Source: Sporobacter sp963675425
Lineage (GTDB): Bacteria; Bacillota; Clostridia; Oscillospirales; Oscillospiraceae
Assembly: GCA_963675425.1 (NCBI GenBank)
Contig: OY776214.1
Coordinates: forward strand, 1,116,001 to 1,180,000
DNA: 64,000 nt
Reading direction: 5' to 3'
In this document: positions 34,952-43,760 of the stretch, in pieces
How positions within the stretch are numbered: position 1 is the stretch's first letter
Layout: every line of letters begins with the position of its first letter
Translations under genes and position numbers: made by a program
Notes under the pieces: generated by a model
The model's database searches: none
Seen by the model: the letters and a program-made list of their open reading frames with translations, nothing else
Told to the model about the DNA's origin: nothing

Positions 34952-36037
34952 ATGCATAACGCCGCCGACATGAATATTGAGCGGCTCATCGAGCGGCTGG
35001 ACGACGCCGTTTTAAACGGACGTGTTAACGAAGCGGACGAATTGACGTCTGTTCTGTTCCGCATGCAAGGCGGTACGGACGAGACAGCCGTTATGCCCGA
35101 GCCATTTATCGACAATCTGAAAGCACAAAACGTCATTAAGTTTAAGGAGAGACGAATGAAGCCTACACATACTAAAAAAATCATTTACATAGTAGCCGCG
35201 GCCGCCATCGTAACGGCGCTGAGTATTACGGCCGTCGCCACCGGATTCTTCGGTGTGCGGGACCTGGTAATCGAGGACGACACGCCTGTTTCGGCCTCCG
35301 TCGGTACCATCGCGGACGGCGTCACGACACCCGATAGTGCGCCCGAACCGTCGCCGTCGTATGATATGATCTCAATGCAGGGCTATCCCGACAGCCCCGA
35401 GTACAAGGCCGCCGAGGAATGGAGCATTTTCACCAGACACTACGACGAGGACGGCAGCATTATTGCCGAAGTCGGCAATAACCCCAACGAGTACACCGAG
35501 CGCTATCCCCTGTATCTTGTGTATTCTAAAGATATGGCCGACAAGCTCGAGGAGATCGTCGGCAAATACGGCCTGAGGCTCCATGAATCTCTGACGATTG
35601 CGGAGAATGCCGACGCGCTCTTCAGCGCGGCCGGCACGGGAGATTTCCTGACCAGCGCGGGGATTGGGTATTCCATGCAGGGCGGATACGCTTATGACGA
35701 CGGGACATTCCTTTACGACGGGCAGGTCGCGCTGACAAGCGGAAAATTAGTGGATTACCAGTTCGGCAACTATGTCAAGGGCACGTTCTCCGATGTGTCC
35801 CTCAATGTCGGCGACGCCGACAGCTACCGGGAGTGGCAATTTGAAACATCCAGCGGTGTTACCGTTTCACTGGCGCTCGGCGACAGCAAAGCGCTCGTCA
35901 TCACCGACCTCGACAACTCGTTTGTTGTGATTAACGTCCTGACGGGTACGGCAGGCAGCGACTTCGGCTCCTCTGCCATCACCGAAGACGACCTTGAGAG
36001 GTTTGCCGACCTGTTTGATTTCTCCGTCATCAATTAA
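34952..36037 (+). CDS. Single-pass membrane protein, putative anti-sigma factor
   Basis: The 361-residue protein has a cytoplasmic N-terminus of about 75 residues (NIERLIERLDDAVLNGRVNE onward), one transmembrane helix (IIYIVAAAAIVTALSITAVA, about 78-98) and a large extracellular part that starts with a Ser/Pro/Thr linker (PDSAPEPSPS). This layout is that of anti-sigma factors encoded after ECF sigma genes, but the cytoplasmic part does not show a recognisable zinc anti-sigma motif. ATG 34952, with GAGG seven bases upstream, is chosen over a TTG at 34946. The extracellular domain is not recognised. Confidence 0.7.
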   Translation: MHNAADMNIERLIERLDDAVLNGRVNEADELTSVLFRMQGGTDETAVMPEPFIDNLKAQNVIKFKERRMKPTHTKKIIYIVAAAAIVTALSITAVATGFFGVRDLVIEDDTPVSASVGTIADGVTTPDSAPEPSPSYDMISMQGYPDSPEYKAAEEWSIFTRHYDEDGSIIAEVGNNPNEYTERYPLYLVYSKDMADKLEEIVGKYGLRLHESLTIAENADALFSAAGTGDFLTSAGIGYSMQGGYAYDDGTFLYDGQVALTSGKLVDYQFGNYVKGTFSDVSLNVGDADSYREWQFETSSGVTVSLALGDSKALVITDLDNSFVVINVLTGTAGSDFGSSAITEDDLERFADLFDFSVIN

Positions 36038-36054
36038 TGCCACAGGAGGCCATC

Positions 36055-36792
36055 ATGGAACGCAGCACCTTTATCAAGAAGACCCTTTGCCTTTTTCTCT
36101 CATCTGTATGTCTATTAGCACTTTGCGCCTGCGGAAAAAAGGGCGTCAGTACTCCGTCAACGACCGCTGCATCACCGACCCCAAGTGTTTTGATGAATTC
36201 AGCCCAGCCATCCGATAATAGCACTCTACAGGCATCTGATGAATCGTCAGCAAATAATGATGCCCTTGTAGCATACAACAAATTCCTGGCTGGAACGATA
36301 GATGCACAAGATTTAAAAAATGAGATAAGTGATGGAGCGGTTAATGTCAAAGACATCTCTTTGGCACCAGAGCTAAAAACCTATTACGCCTTGTTTGATA
36401 TGAACGGGGATGGAACACCGGAGCTTCATTTGCGCCCCATAGTGGGTGGCGGTTATGCTGTTTTTACATATCTTAATGGGCAAATTGTTTTATGGCACGA
36501 GGATACTGACTATGAAGCGCCACTAAACAACGGAGCAATCCTGTACGAACGCGAAGGTGCTGCACCAACTCACGTAAATTATTATTACTTAGTTTTGGAC
36601 AGTAATGGAAATGAGATTTCAAAAGTGTACTTCTCTAAATACCACAGTGTTGATGAAAGTGGTTTGAGTGAAAGCGCCGATTATGATGTATTTATGTTTG
36701 AAGATAAAGAAGTTACTAGAGATGAATGGGCTTCACTGACCGACGAGTACCTCGCGATATCATCTGACTTAATTATATGGAATGAAATATAA
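36055..36792 (+). CDS. Lipoprotein of unknown function
   Basis: The 245-residue product starts at an ATG five bases after AGGAGG. Its signal peptide ends in a lipobox (LLALCAC, lipidated Cys in CGKKG), then a Ser/Thr/Pro/Asn-rich tether of about 40 residues and a folded domain of about 170 residues with FDMNGDGTPELHL, an EF-hand-like or VCBS-like calcium loop often seen in surface proteins of Clostridia. Codon use and base composition are visibly more AT-rich than in neighbours, which suggests later acquisition. It follows the membrane protein by 17 bases and probably belongs to the same transcription unit. Confidence 0.75.
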   Translation: MERSTFIKKTLCLFLSSVCLLALCACGKKGVSTPSTTAASPTPSVLMNSAQPSDNSTLQASDESSANNDALVAYNKFLAGTIDAQDLKNEISDGAVNVKDISLAPELKTYYALFDMNGDGTPELHLRPIVGGGYAVFTYLNGQIVLWHEDTDYEAPLNNGAILYEREGAAPTHVNYYYLVLDSNGNEISKVYFSKYHSVDESGLSESADYDVFMFEDKEVTRDEWASLTDEYLAISSDLIIWNEI

Positions 36793-36796
36793 GCTG

Positions 36797-36829
36797 AATC
36801 CCCGGCCTGAAAAAGGCCGGGGATTTTAC
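36797..36829 (+). terminator. Terminator of the sigma/lipoprotein unit
   Basis: AATCCCCGGCCT and AGGCCGGGGATT form a perfect 12-bp stem around GAAAA, followed by TTT. Confidence 0.85.
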
Positions 36830-36890
36830 CAGTTGACTTCCGAAATGAGTGTTGATAGATTAAAAGCATCCTAAGAGAGGTGAGATAACG

Positions 36891-37571
36891 ATGAGCATCG
36901 GCAGAACAAAAGAGCAGTATCAGCAGGAAATTGCCGCATTTGATGCGATGATCCGAAAACTCGTCCCCTATTATGACCGGATGATTGACGTGCTTGTCAG
37001 TATCATACCTTTTCCGGCAGACGAGCGCTTTGACGTGATGGATCTCGGCTGCGGAACGGGTGCGGTCTCAAGCGCTATTGCCGGCCAATTCCCAAACGCT
37101 GAGTTCACGTGCGTCGACATGTCGGAAAACATGCTCCGTATGGCCGAGGTTAAGCTGGGGGTACCTATCACAAGCATTCAGGCCGATTTTAATACGTTTG
37201 AATTCCCACAGAAGTATGACCTGATTGTATCATCTCTCGCGCTGCACCATCTAGTAACCGACGGCGATAAGCTGTCGTTTTATGAGAAAATATTTTCCGC
37301 ACTCAAACCGGGTGGACAGTTTATTAATATCGACGTCGTTTTAGCCGCAAGCGATACGCTTCAGGATACCTACCACGAGAAGCTGAAAAGCTTTATGGCT
37401 GAGCATATCACCAGAGAGGAACTGGACCGGGATTGGATTCCGAAATACGGCAGCGAGGACTTTCCGGCCTCGATGACCGCGCATTTGGACATGATGAAAC
37501 GCTGCGGCTTTAATAATATTGATATCGTCTATAAATACTACAAGTTTGCCGTTTATACGGGAAGCAAATAA
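36891..37571 (+). CDS. Class I SAM-dependent methyltransferase
   Basis: The 226-residue protein has the glycine-rich SAM motif VMDLGCGTGAVSSAIA near residues 46-61, the acidic post-I strand FTCVDMSENMLRMAE and LIVSSLALHHL as motif IV. These place it in the UbiE/Methyltransf_25 group; substrate is unknown and the protein lacks a membrane segment. The ATG follows GAGAGGTGAGATAACG. It is monocistronic between two GC-rich terminators. Confidence 0.88.
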   Translation: MSIGRTKEQYQQEIAAFDAMIRKLVPYYDRMIDVLVSIIPFPADERFDVMDLGCGTGAVSSAIAGQFPNAEFTCVDMSENMLRMAEVKLGVPITSIQADFNTFEFPQKYDLIVSSLALHHLVTDGDKLSFYEKIFSALKPGGQFINIDVVLAASDTLQDTYHEKLKSFMAEHITREELDRDWIPKYGSEDFPASMTAHLDMMKRCGFNNIDIVYKYYKFAVYTGSK

Positions 37572-37584
37572 ACCTGCTTAAACA

Positions 37585-37612
37585 ATCCCCGGCCTGGTGA
37601 TAGGCCGGGGAT
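37585..37612. terminator. Bidirectional terminator between methyltransferase and clpB
   Basis: ATCCCCGGCCT and AGGCCGGGGAT form an 11-bp perfect stem with a 6-base loop, 13 bases after the plus-strand stop and 8 bases from the clpB stop. On the minus strand it is followed by TGTTTAA. Confidence 0.75.
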
Positions 37613-37620
37613 CACTCTAT

Positions 37621-40227
37621 TTAAACACCGACGGGCTGCTTGGTCGCGAAAACGAGGCCGTTTTCGTCCGCGTCGACGGTGATGACACTGCCGTCGGATA
37701 TTTCGCCGCGCATGATGATGCGCGCAACGGCTGTCTCGACGTTCTTCTGCACGTAGCGTTTGACGGGCCGCGCGCCGTAAACCGGCGAGTAGCTGTTTTC
37801 GGCGATGAACCGTTTGGCCGCGTCCGTGACGTCCATCGTCAGGTTCTGCTCCTTGAGCTTGGCTTCGGTCCGCTCCAGAATGAGGTCGATGATTTTAATG
37901 ATCTCCGCCATCGTCAGCGGCTTGAAGAGGACGGTTTCGTCCAGCCTGTTTAAGAACTCGGGACGGAACGCGTTTTGTAGCTGCGCCATAACGGCGTTTC
38001 GGGCGTCCTCGGATATTTCGCCGTTTTCGTTGATGCCCTCCATCAGATACTGGCTGCCGATGTTGGATGTCATGATGACGACGGTGTTTTTAAAGTTGAC
38101 CGTGCGGCCCTGCCCGTCCGTCAGGCGGCCGTCGTCCAGAATCTGGAGCATCGTGTTAAAGACGTCCGGGTGTCCCTTTTCAATCTCGTCGAACAGGACG
38201 ATGCTGTAGGGTTTCCGGCGCACAGCTTCCGTCAGCTGGCCGCCCTCCTCATAACCGACATAGCCCGGCGGCGCGCCGACGAGGCGCGAGACAGTGTGCT
38301 TTTCCTGATACTCACTCATATCAATACGAATGATATTGCTTTCGCTGTCAAAGAGCGCCTCGGCCAAAGCCTTGGCCAGCTCCGTCTTGCCGACGCCTGT
38401 CGGGCCGAGAAACAGGAACGAGCCAGTTGGCCGGTTGGGGTCACTCAGTCCGGAGCGTGCGCGCAGGATGGCATCCGCCACAGCGTCAACTGCTTCGTCC
38501 TGGCCGATGACGCGCTCGTGGAGCGTATCGCCCAGCCGCAGGATTTTTTCCCGCTGGCCCTCCATCAGGCGCGAGACAGGGATACCCGTCCATTTGGCCA
38601 CAATTTCGGCGATTTCCTCCTCGGTGACCTCCTCGCGCAGGAGTGTGTTGTTGGAATTTTTCTCACGCCGTTTGGCTTCCTCAAGCTGGCGCTCGAGCTC
38701 CGGCAGGCGGCCGTATTTCAACTCGGAGAGCGTGTTAAGGTCATAATTTCGTTCGGCTGTTTCGATAACGGCCTTGACTTGGTCGATCTCCTCCTTGATT
38801 TTGCTGACCTTATGGATGCTTTGCTTTTCCTCCTGCCACTTGGCGGACATTTCTTCGTAATCTGCTTTCAGGTCCGAAAGCTCCTTTTCCAGGACGTCCA
38901 GCCGATCATGGGAGTGGCGGTCCGTTTCTTTTTTAAGCGCCTCACGCTCAATCTCAAGCTGCATGATCTTGCGGCTTTTTTCGTCGAGCTCGGCCGGCAT
39001 ACTGTCGATCTCCGTGCGGATAATTGATGCGGCCTCGTCCATGAGGTCAATGGCCTTATCCGGTAAAAACCGGTCCGAGATATAGCGGCTGGACAGCACG
39101 GCGCAGGCCACGAGCGCTCCGTCCGTGATGCGCACGCCATGGTGCACCTCGTATTTCTCTTTCAGGCCGCGCAGGATGGAGATGGTGTCCTCCACCGTCG
39201 GCTCGCTGACGGTGATCGGCTGGAAGCGCCGCTCCAGTGCGGCGTCCTTTTCAATGTACTTGTGGTATTCGTTAAGGGTCGTGGCGCCGATACAATGCAG
39301 CTCGCCGCGCGCCAGAAGCGGCTTTAAGAGATTGCCGGCGTCCATCGCGCCCTCGGTGCGGCCCGCGCCCACAATGTTGTGCAGCTCGTCGATAAAGAGG
39401 ATGATGCGTCCCTCGGATTTACTGACCTCGTCAAGCACGGCTTTCAGCCGCTCTTCGAATTCGCCTCGGTATTTCGCGCCGGCAATGAGGGAGCCCATAT
39501 CGAGCGCGAAGACGGTTTTATCCTTCAGCGTCTCCGGGACGTCGCCGCGCCAGATGCGCTGCGCGAGCCCCTCAACGACGGCCGTTTTGCCAACGCCCGG
39601 CTCGCCGATGAGCGCCGGATTGTTTTTGGTTTTGCGGCACAGAATCGTCGCCACCCGGCGGATTTCCTGATCGCGCCCGATAACGGGGTCAAGCTTGCCG
39701 TTTTTAGCGGCCTCCACGAGGTCCGTGCCGTATTTTCTCAGCGCGTCGTACGTCTCCTCCGGGTTTTGCGACGTGGCGCGCTGGTTTTTCCGCACATCGT
39801 TAAGTGCCGCCAAAAATTTTTCCTTTGTAATACCGTAGTCTGAAAACAGCTTGGAAGACGGCGTTTTCCGCTCGTCTAAAAGCGCCAGATACAGGTGCTC
39901 GACGCCGGCGTAGGAGTCGCCGAAGCGCTTGGTGGCGTCCTCGGCGGCTACCAGGAGCGCCGACAGGCGGCGGCTGGCGTACAGGCTGTCGCTGCCGGAG
40001 CCGGTGACGCCGGGGATTTTATCCATTTCGCGCTCCAGTTCGCTTTGTAGCGCGTTTTTGTCAACACCCATAATTCCAAGAAGACGCGGGATCAGTCCGT
40101 CCTCCTGGGTCACAAGCGCATAATGCAGGTGCTCGCCGTCCACCTGCTGATGATTATGCCGAAGCGCCTCAGACTGTGCGGCCGCGATGGCCTCCTGAGC
40201 CCGCTGCGTGAATTTTTCGATATTCAT
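37621..40227 (-). CDS. clpB: ATP-dependent disaggregase chaperone ClpB
   Basis: ClpB is a hexameric AAA+ disaggregase that works with DnaK/DnaJ to recover aggregated proteins. The 868-residue protein has an N-terminal Clp_N domain (FTQRAQEAIAAAQSEA), NBD1 with Walker A GEPGVGKTAVVEG, a long coiled-coil M domain (about 400-530), NBD2 with Walker A GPTGVGKTELAKAL, and the D2-small domain. The M domain separates it from ClpC. It starts 13 bases after the cbpA stop behind AGGAGG and shares the CtsR-controlled promoter. Confidence 0.96.
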   Translation of the reverse strand: MNIEKFTQRAQEAIAAAQSEALRHNHQQVDGEHLHYALVTQEDGLIPRLLGIMGVDKNALQSELEREMDKIPGVTGSGSDSLYASRRLSALLVAAEDATKRFGDSYAGVEHLYLALLDERKTPSSKLFSDYGITKEKFLAALNDVRKNQRATSQNPEETYDALRKYGTDLVEAAKNGKLDPVIGRDQEIRRVATILCRKTKNNPALIGEPGVGKTAVVEGLAQRIWRGDVPETLKDKTVFALDMGSLIAGAKYRGEFEERLKAVLDEVSKSEGRIILFIDELHNIVGAGRTEGAMDAGNLLKPLLARGELHCIGATTLNEYHKYIEKDAALERRFQPITVSEPTVEDTISILRGLKEKYEVHHGVRITDGALVACAVLSSRYISDRFLPDKAIDLMDEAASIIRTEIDSMPAELDEKSRKIMQLEIEREALKKETDRHSHDRLDVLEKELSDLKADYEEMSAKWQEEKQSIHKVSKIKEEIDQVKAVIETAERNYDLNTLSELKYGRLPELERQLEEAKRREKNSNNTLLREEVTEEEIAEIVAKWTGIPVSRLMEGQREKILRLGDTLHERVIGQDEAVDAVADAILRARSGLSDPNRPTGSFLFLGPTGVGKTELAKALAEALFDSESNIIRIDMSEYQEKHTVSRLVGAPPGYVGYEEGGQLTEAVRRKPYSIVLFDEIEKGHPDVFNTMLQILDDGRLTDGQGRTVNFKNTVVIMTSNIGSQYLMEGINENGEISEDARNAVMAQLQNAFRPEFLNRLDETVLFKPLTMAEIIKIIDLILERTEAKLKEQNLTMDVTDAAKRFIAENSYSPVYGARPVKRYVQKNVETAVARIIMRGEISDGSVITVDADENGLVFATKQPVGV

Positions 40228-40240
40228 ATCCTAAACCTCC

Positions 40241-41215
40241 TTAATTAACCTGCTTGGTCAGCGCTGACATCTGCTCATACAAAGCTTTCATATCGTCCGT
40301 AATCTGGGTCGGGTTGACGATCCGTACGATCAGGCTCAGGCTCCCGCGCTTGCCGTTTTTAACGGGATACCCGCGCGCCGCGACGCGGAGCTTGCCGCCC
40401 GTCTGGATGCCGGCTGGAATTTTGACCTTCAGCTTTTCGTCCAGAGTCTGGATCTGCAGCTCGTCGCCGAGCGCGGCCTGCCACGGATACACGTCGATGG
40501 TCCTTTCCAGGTCGGAGCCGTTTAATGTAAAGCCCGCATCGGGTTTCAGGCCAATTTCTAAATACAGGTCGCCGGCTTTGCCTTTGCCGTAACCGGGACT
40601 GCCAAGGCCGGACAGCTTTATTTTTTCGCCGGACTGAATGCCGGCCGGTATTTTAAATTTAACGGTTTTCGTGCCGGACTCCGTCTGCAGCGATACGGCC
40701 TGCTCGCCGCCTTTATAAGCCTGTCGGATGCCGATTTCAACCTTGGCTTCGATATCCTGGCCCCGTTCGTTGAAGTTCTGAAAGCCGCCGCGCGCGCTGC
40801 GTCCGCCACTGCCGCCGAAGATATCGCCAAAGCCGTGTCCGCCGCTGAAAAATGCATTAAAAAAGTCGCTGAAATCAGACGCGTCGCCGTCGGCTGTCGT
40901 CCACGTGTATTGAGAGCCACCATCGCCGCCCGAATAGTTACGATACATGGACGGGTCAAAGCCGCCGCCCGCGCCGGCGTTAAAACGGCCGCTTTTCATA
41001 TCGTCATAGAGCTCGTCGTACTTGGCTTTCTTATCCTTGTCGCCGAGGACCTCGTAGGCCTCGTTAATTTCCTTGAATTTTTCTTCGCTCTTTTTATCGC
41101 CCTTTGTCGTATCAGGATGATATTTTTTCGCGAGCTTCCGGAAGGTTTTTTTAATCTCGTCGGCTGTTGCGTCTTTATTTAAGCCCAGTGCTTTGTAATA
41201 GTCCTTAAAATCCAT
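40241..41215 (-). CDS. cbpA: DnaJ-class co-chaperone of the CbpA type
   Basis: The 324-residue protein has an N-terminal J domain with the HPD tripeptide (KKYHPDTTKGD), a G/F-rich linker (GAGGGFDPSMY, GGHGFGDIFGGSGG) and two C-terminal beta-barrel client domains, and lacks the CXXCXGXG zinc repeats of canonical DnaJ, so it is a type II (CbpA-like) J protein that stimulates DnaK. ATG 41215 with GAGGTG six bases before is chosen over the frame start at 41224. It is the first gene of a cbpA-clpB operon; dnaK and grpE are not in the window. Confidence 0.92.
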   Translation of the reverse strand: MDFKDYYKALGLNKDATADEIKKTFRKLAKKYHPDTTKGDKKSEEKFKEINEAYEVLGDKDKKAKYDELYDDMKSGRFNAGAGGGFDPSMYRNYSGGDGGSQYTWTTADGDASDFSDFFNAFFSGGHGFGDIFGGSGGRSARGGFQNFNERGQDIEAKVEIGIRQAYKGGEQAVSLQTESGTKTVKFKIPAGIQSGEKIKLSGLGSPGYGKGKAGDLYLEIGLKPDAGFTLNGSDLERTIDVYPWQAALGDELQIQTLDEKLKVKIPAGIQTGGKLRVAARGYPVKNGKRGSLSLIVRIVNPTQITDDMKALYEQMSALTKQVN

Positions 41216-41255
41216 GTACGTCACCTCCTCAATAGAATGATCGCATTATACATAC

Positions 41256-41329
41256 ACTATACATTAATAGTCAGAAAAGGTCAAAGTTTTTGCGAGTTCT
41301 AATATCGCCATATTTGACCTACTCTGACC
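41256..41329 (-). promoter_or_regulatory. CtsR-type operators and promoter of cbpA-clpB
   Basis: Two sites match the CtsR heptad repeat A/GGTCAAA-N3-A/GGTCAAA: AGTCAGA-AAA-GGTCAAA at 41269-41285 (plus strand) and GGTCAGA-GTA-GGTCAAA at 41329-41313 (minus strand). Between them, on the minus strand, TTGACC (41284-41279), 17 bases and TATAGT (41261-41256) form the promoter, whose -35 overlaps the first site. CtsR represses clp genes until heat or misfolding stress. No ctsR gene is in the window. Confidence 0.8.
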
Positions 41330-41517
41330 ATTGCGGTGACAAAACGCCGTCGCTCCCATGTATGCTTCGTTTTTCATCGATTTTCGTAGTATAGTAAAAT
41401 ACCACAAAATGGGCGTCTCTAATCAGGCGGATACACAAATAACAAGTGAAGGTAATGATAATATATTCATACGGTTGAAGCCGATGGTTAAACTAATGCA
41501 GAGAGCAGGTGAAAATT

Positions 41518-42024
41518 GTGAAATTTAAATATATTGTATGCGCCGCAGCCGTTTTATTACTCGGGGGCAAAGCGTTGGGCGCCAGAGCAAACGCGCCGGC
41601 GCCGGATGCCAGCCGGCAGCAGTTGGAGGCGCAGATTCATTTTTTTAAGGAAGCGCTGGATCTGTTTGCCCCTCAAACGCCGGAAGAAGCCGTACGGCTG
41701 TGGATTAAAGGCGACGAGACGCGCAATGGCGTATACAAATACGCCGCGTCCGACATCCGGGTCAAGCAGTGGCTGGTTGACCGATGGGGCAAGCCGGAAA
41801 AGAGCTTTTGGATCATTGGCGGCTCAAGTCCATGGCTGGCGCGATACGATATCGCGGAAATAAAAAACATGGAGTCAAAAGCCATCCAGTACGCCGTCAC
41901 GTATTATTGGAACACGTCGGCCGGGCCGGAGGAACCGACAATGGAGCATATTACGGTTACAAAATACAAAGACGGCTGGCACATCAGCAAGGTGAACCCT
42001 GTCAGCGGCCCGCAAAATTATTAA
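41518..42024 (+). CDS. Small exported protein of unknown function
   Basis: The product of 168 residues starts at GTG behind AGGTG (a GTG at 41509 is alternative). Residues 1-25 form a signal peptide (FKYIVCAAAVLLLGGKALGARA). The mature part begins with an Asn/Pro/Gln-rich region and has a compact domain ending in ITVTKYKDGWHISKVNPV, a pattern seen in NTF2-like or DUF-type domains of secreted clostridial proteins. No catalytic motif is recognised. It precedes the deformylase-like gene by about 130 bases. Confidence 0.65.
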   Translation: MKFKYIVCAAAVLLLGGKALGARANAPAPDASRQQLEAQIHFFKEALDLFAPQTPEEAVRLWIKGDETRNGVYKYAASDIRVKQWLVDRWGKPEKSFWIIGGSSPWLARYDIAEIKNMESKAIQYAVTYYWNTSAGPEEPTMEHITVTKYKDGWHISKVNPVSGPQNY

Positions 42025-42158
42025 CGAGCTGTATTCAGCAAAGAATTCGCCCGTTTTCATATGGGTTATTAAAACTGGTCTCTTACCTTATCCACGTTTG
42101 ACAAAAGCACCGTCCTTTTGTAATATAGTGAGGTTAATCCATAATAGAGGTGAAGACC

Positions 42159-42629
42159 TTGGCAGTCAGAGAATTGAGAGTTTTGGAAGACCCGGCGCTT
42201 CAAAAGGCCTGCCGTCCCGTTACGGAGGTTAATGACCATGTGCGTATGCTTCTGGATGATTTGGCCGATACGCTGAAGGCCTCAAAGGGCGGTACGTCCA
42301 TCGCGGGCAATCAGGTGGGCATTATGCGGCGGCTCATCGTTGTAGACAACGGCAGCGGCGTTAAAAAGCTTATTAATCCCGTCATAAAAGAGCAAAGCGG
42401 ACTGCAGGAATGTCAGGAATCCTGTATCAGCTTTAAGGACATTCACGGCATTTTGGCCCGCCCGGAGAAAATTGTCATTGAAGCACTGGATGAAAACGGT
42501 GAGACTATCACCGTGACGGCGGAAGGCGACGACGTCAAGCATTTTTGCCATGCCATGGATCTTTTGGATGGCCGTATTTTTATCAAGGAGGTCATACGCT
42601 TCGTTGACCGGCCTCTTGAAGACGAATAA
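42159..42629 (+). CDS. Peptide deformylase-like protein with degenerate active site
   Basis: The 156-residue product has the deformylase fold: N-terminal VLEDPALQKACRPV, motif 1 GTSIAGNQVG (canonical GxGLAAxQ) and motif 2 QESCISF (canonical EGCLS, zinc Cys kept). Motif 3, normally QHExDHLDG, reads CHAMDLLDG, so the catalytic Glu is Ala and the second zinc His is Leu; one His remains. Such a protein is unlikely to deformylate nascent chains and could be a binding protein or an inactive paralogue. Start is TTG at 42159 behind AGAGG. A standard def is expected elsewhere in the genome. Confidence 0.85.
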   Translation: MAVRELRVLEDPALQKACRPVTEVNDHVRMLLDDLADTLKASKGGTSIAGNQVGIMRRLIVVDNGSGVKKLINPVIKEQSGLQECQESCISFKDIHGILARPEKIVIEALDENGETITVTAEGDDVKHFCHAMDLLDGRIFIKEVIRFVDRPLEDE

Positions 42630-42634
42630 ATAAG

Positions 42635-42665
42635 TAAAAAAATGGCCGCCCAGCCGGGCGGCCAT
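42635..42665 (-). terminator. Terminator of the channel gene
   Basis: On the minus strand ATGGCCGCCC and GGGCGGCCAT form a perfect 10-bp stem followed by TTTTTT, 36 bases after the stop of the channel gene; the stem may also serve the plus-strand deformylase-like gene. Confidence 0.82.
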
Positions 42666-42701
42666 CAGACTGTAGACAAAGTGCGAGGCTTGTTTATCTC
42701 A

Positions 42702-43760
42702 TCAACGGAAAATCTTACGTAAAAACAGCGCGATGAATGTCCCGCCAATGACGAAGCCGAAAATTTGATTGATCATCACAATGATCATCGACAGCGTATT
42801 GGCCGGCGCGAGGTCGCCGTAGCCGATGGACAAGCTGGTCGTATTGAAAAAATACGTACAGAATATCAGCTTCTCCCAGGCCGAAATGCCGGCAGGGAGG
42901 CGTATATCAACCGAGGGAACTAATGAATAGATCATTGAAAAAACCAGCCAGATGGCAAAATAGAACCATAGAATTCTGAGCGGCTTTTCGCCGTAGCCGC
43001 AGGTAAGACGTTGAATTTTGAGCATGAAACGCCGTTTGCGTTCCGTTGTATATTTTTCCTCCGTCAGCTTGTGCTTGTAGGAAAACTCCGTGATGAATTG
43101 ATCGTCATGGATCAGCGAGGCCGTACGAAGCCCCATACTATAAACACCAAATAACGCGGTAATGTAGCGGCCCTCAACGGGTGCGCTGACATTTTTATAA
43201 AGAAATTCAATTTCACGTATAAAAAAGAGTATATTATAGGGCTCAACACTCTGTTTTTGCACCATTAAATCTCGGTTTTTTTGAAAAAAACGGATACAAA
43301 ATTCTAAATCAGCCGTGGATGTATGAAAGCATACGTTCGTATGCAGGACCTGACGGATGTTTAAGTAGCGAAGGATGAAATGCCATTCGTGCTCCGGCGA
43401 TTCGAAAGACAGCTCTTTAGCTGTCAGAGCTGTGATAAAATGAGCGTCCAGATTTTCGAGCTCGTCTATAGTAAAATCCGTCTGGCTGCAGATATATATC
43501 AGTTCTTTTTCTAAATCCACAAGCTGGAGCAGCTGCACATCTGATGAGATGATGTCAAGGGTGCCGATCAGCTCGTCGAACGCGCCGCTGATTTCATCTT
43601 TGTTCAGGTCTGCTGATTTTGGTTTAATAAAACAATCATAGAAATATTGTATATGAAGCTCAATTTCTTTAATCTCGTCTAATTTAACGACGCTTCGCGC
43701 TTGAATGCGCTGATACATTTTTTCGGATTTCTTTTTTTCTTTGTATTCGCTGAATGTCAT
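42702..43760 (-). CDS. Ion channel protein, two-transmembrane potassium-channel type
   Basis: The 352-residue protein has a long soluble N-terminus (about 250 residues, charged, helical) and a C-terminal pore module: helix FYFAIWLVFSMIYSLVP, a pore loop with TTSLSIGYGDL, and helix IIVMINQIFGFVIGGTFIALFL. The GYGDL filter matches the Ion_trans_2 potassium channel family. No RCK domain follows the pore; the soluble domain precedes it instead, an unusual order. It presumably forms a tetramer in the membrane. Ligand or gating signal is unknown. Confidence 0.85.
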   Translation of the reverse strand: MTFSEYKEKKKSEKMYQRIQARSVVKLDEIKEIELHIQYFYDCFIKPKSADLNKDEISGAFDELIGTLDIISSDVQLLQLVDLEKELIYICSQTDFTIDELENLDAHFITALTAKELSFESPEHEWHFILRYLNIRQVLHTNVCFHTSTADLEFCIRFFQKNRDLMVQKQSVEPYNILFFIREIEFLYKNVSAPVEGRYITALFGVYSMGLRTASLIHDDQFITEFSYKHKLTEEKYTTERKRRFMLKIQRLTCGYGEKPLRILWFYFAIWLVFSMIYSLVPSVDIRLPAGISAWEKLIFCTYFFNTTSLSIGYGDLAPANTLSMIIVMINQIFGFVIGGTFIALFLRKIFR

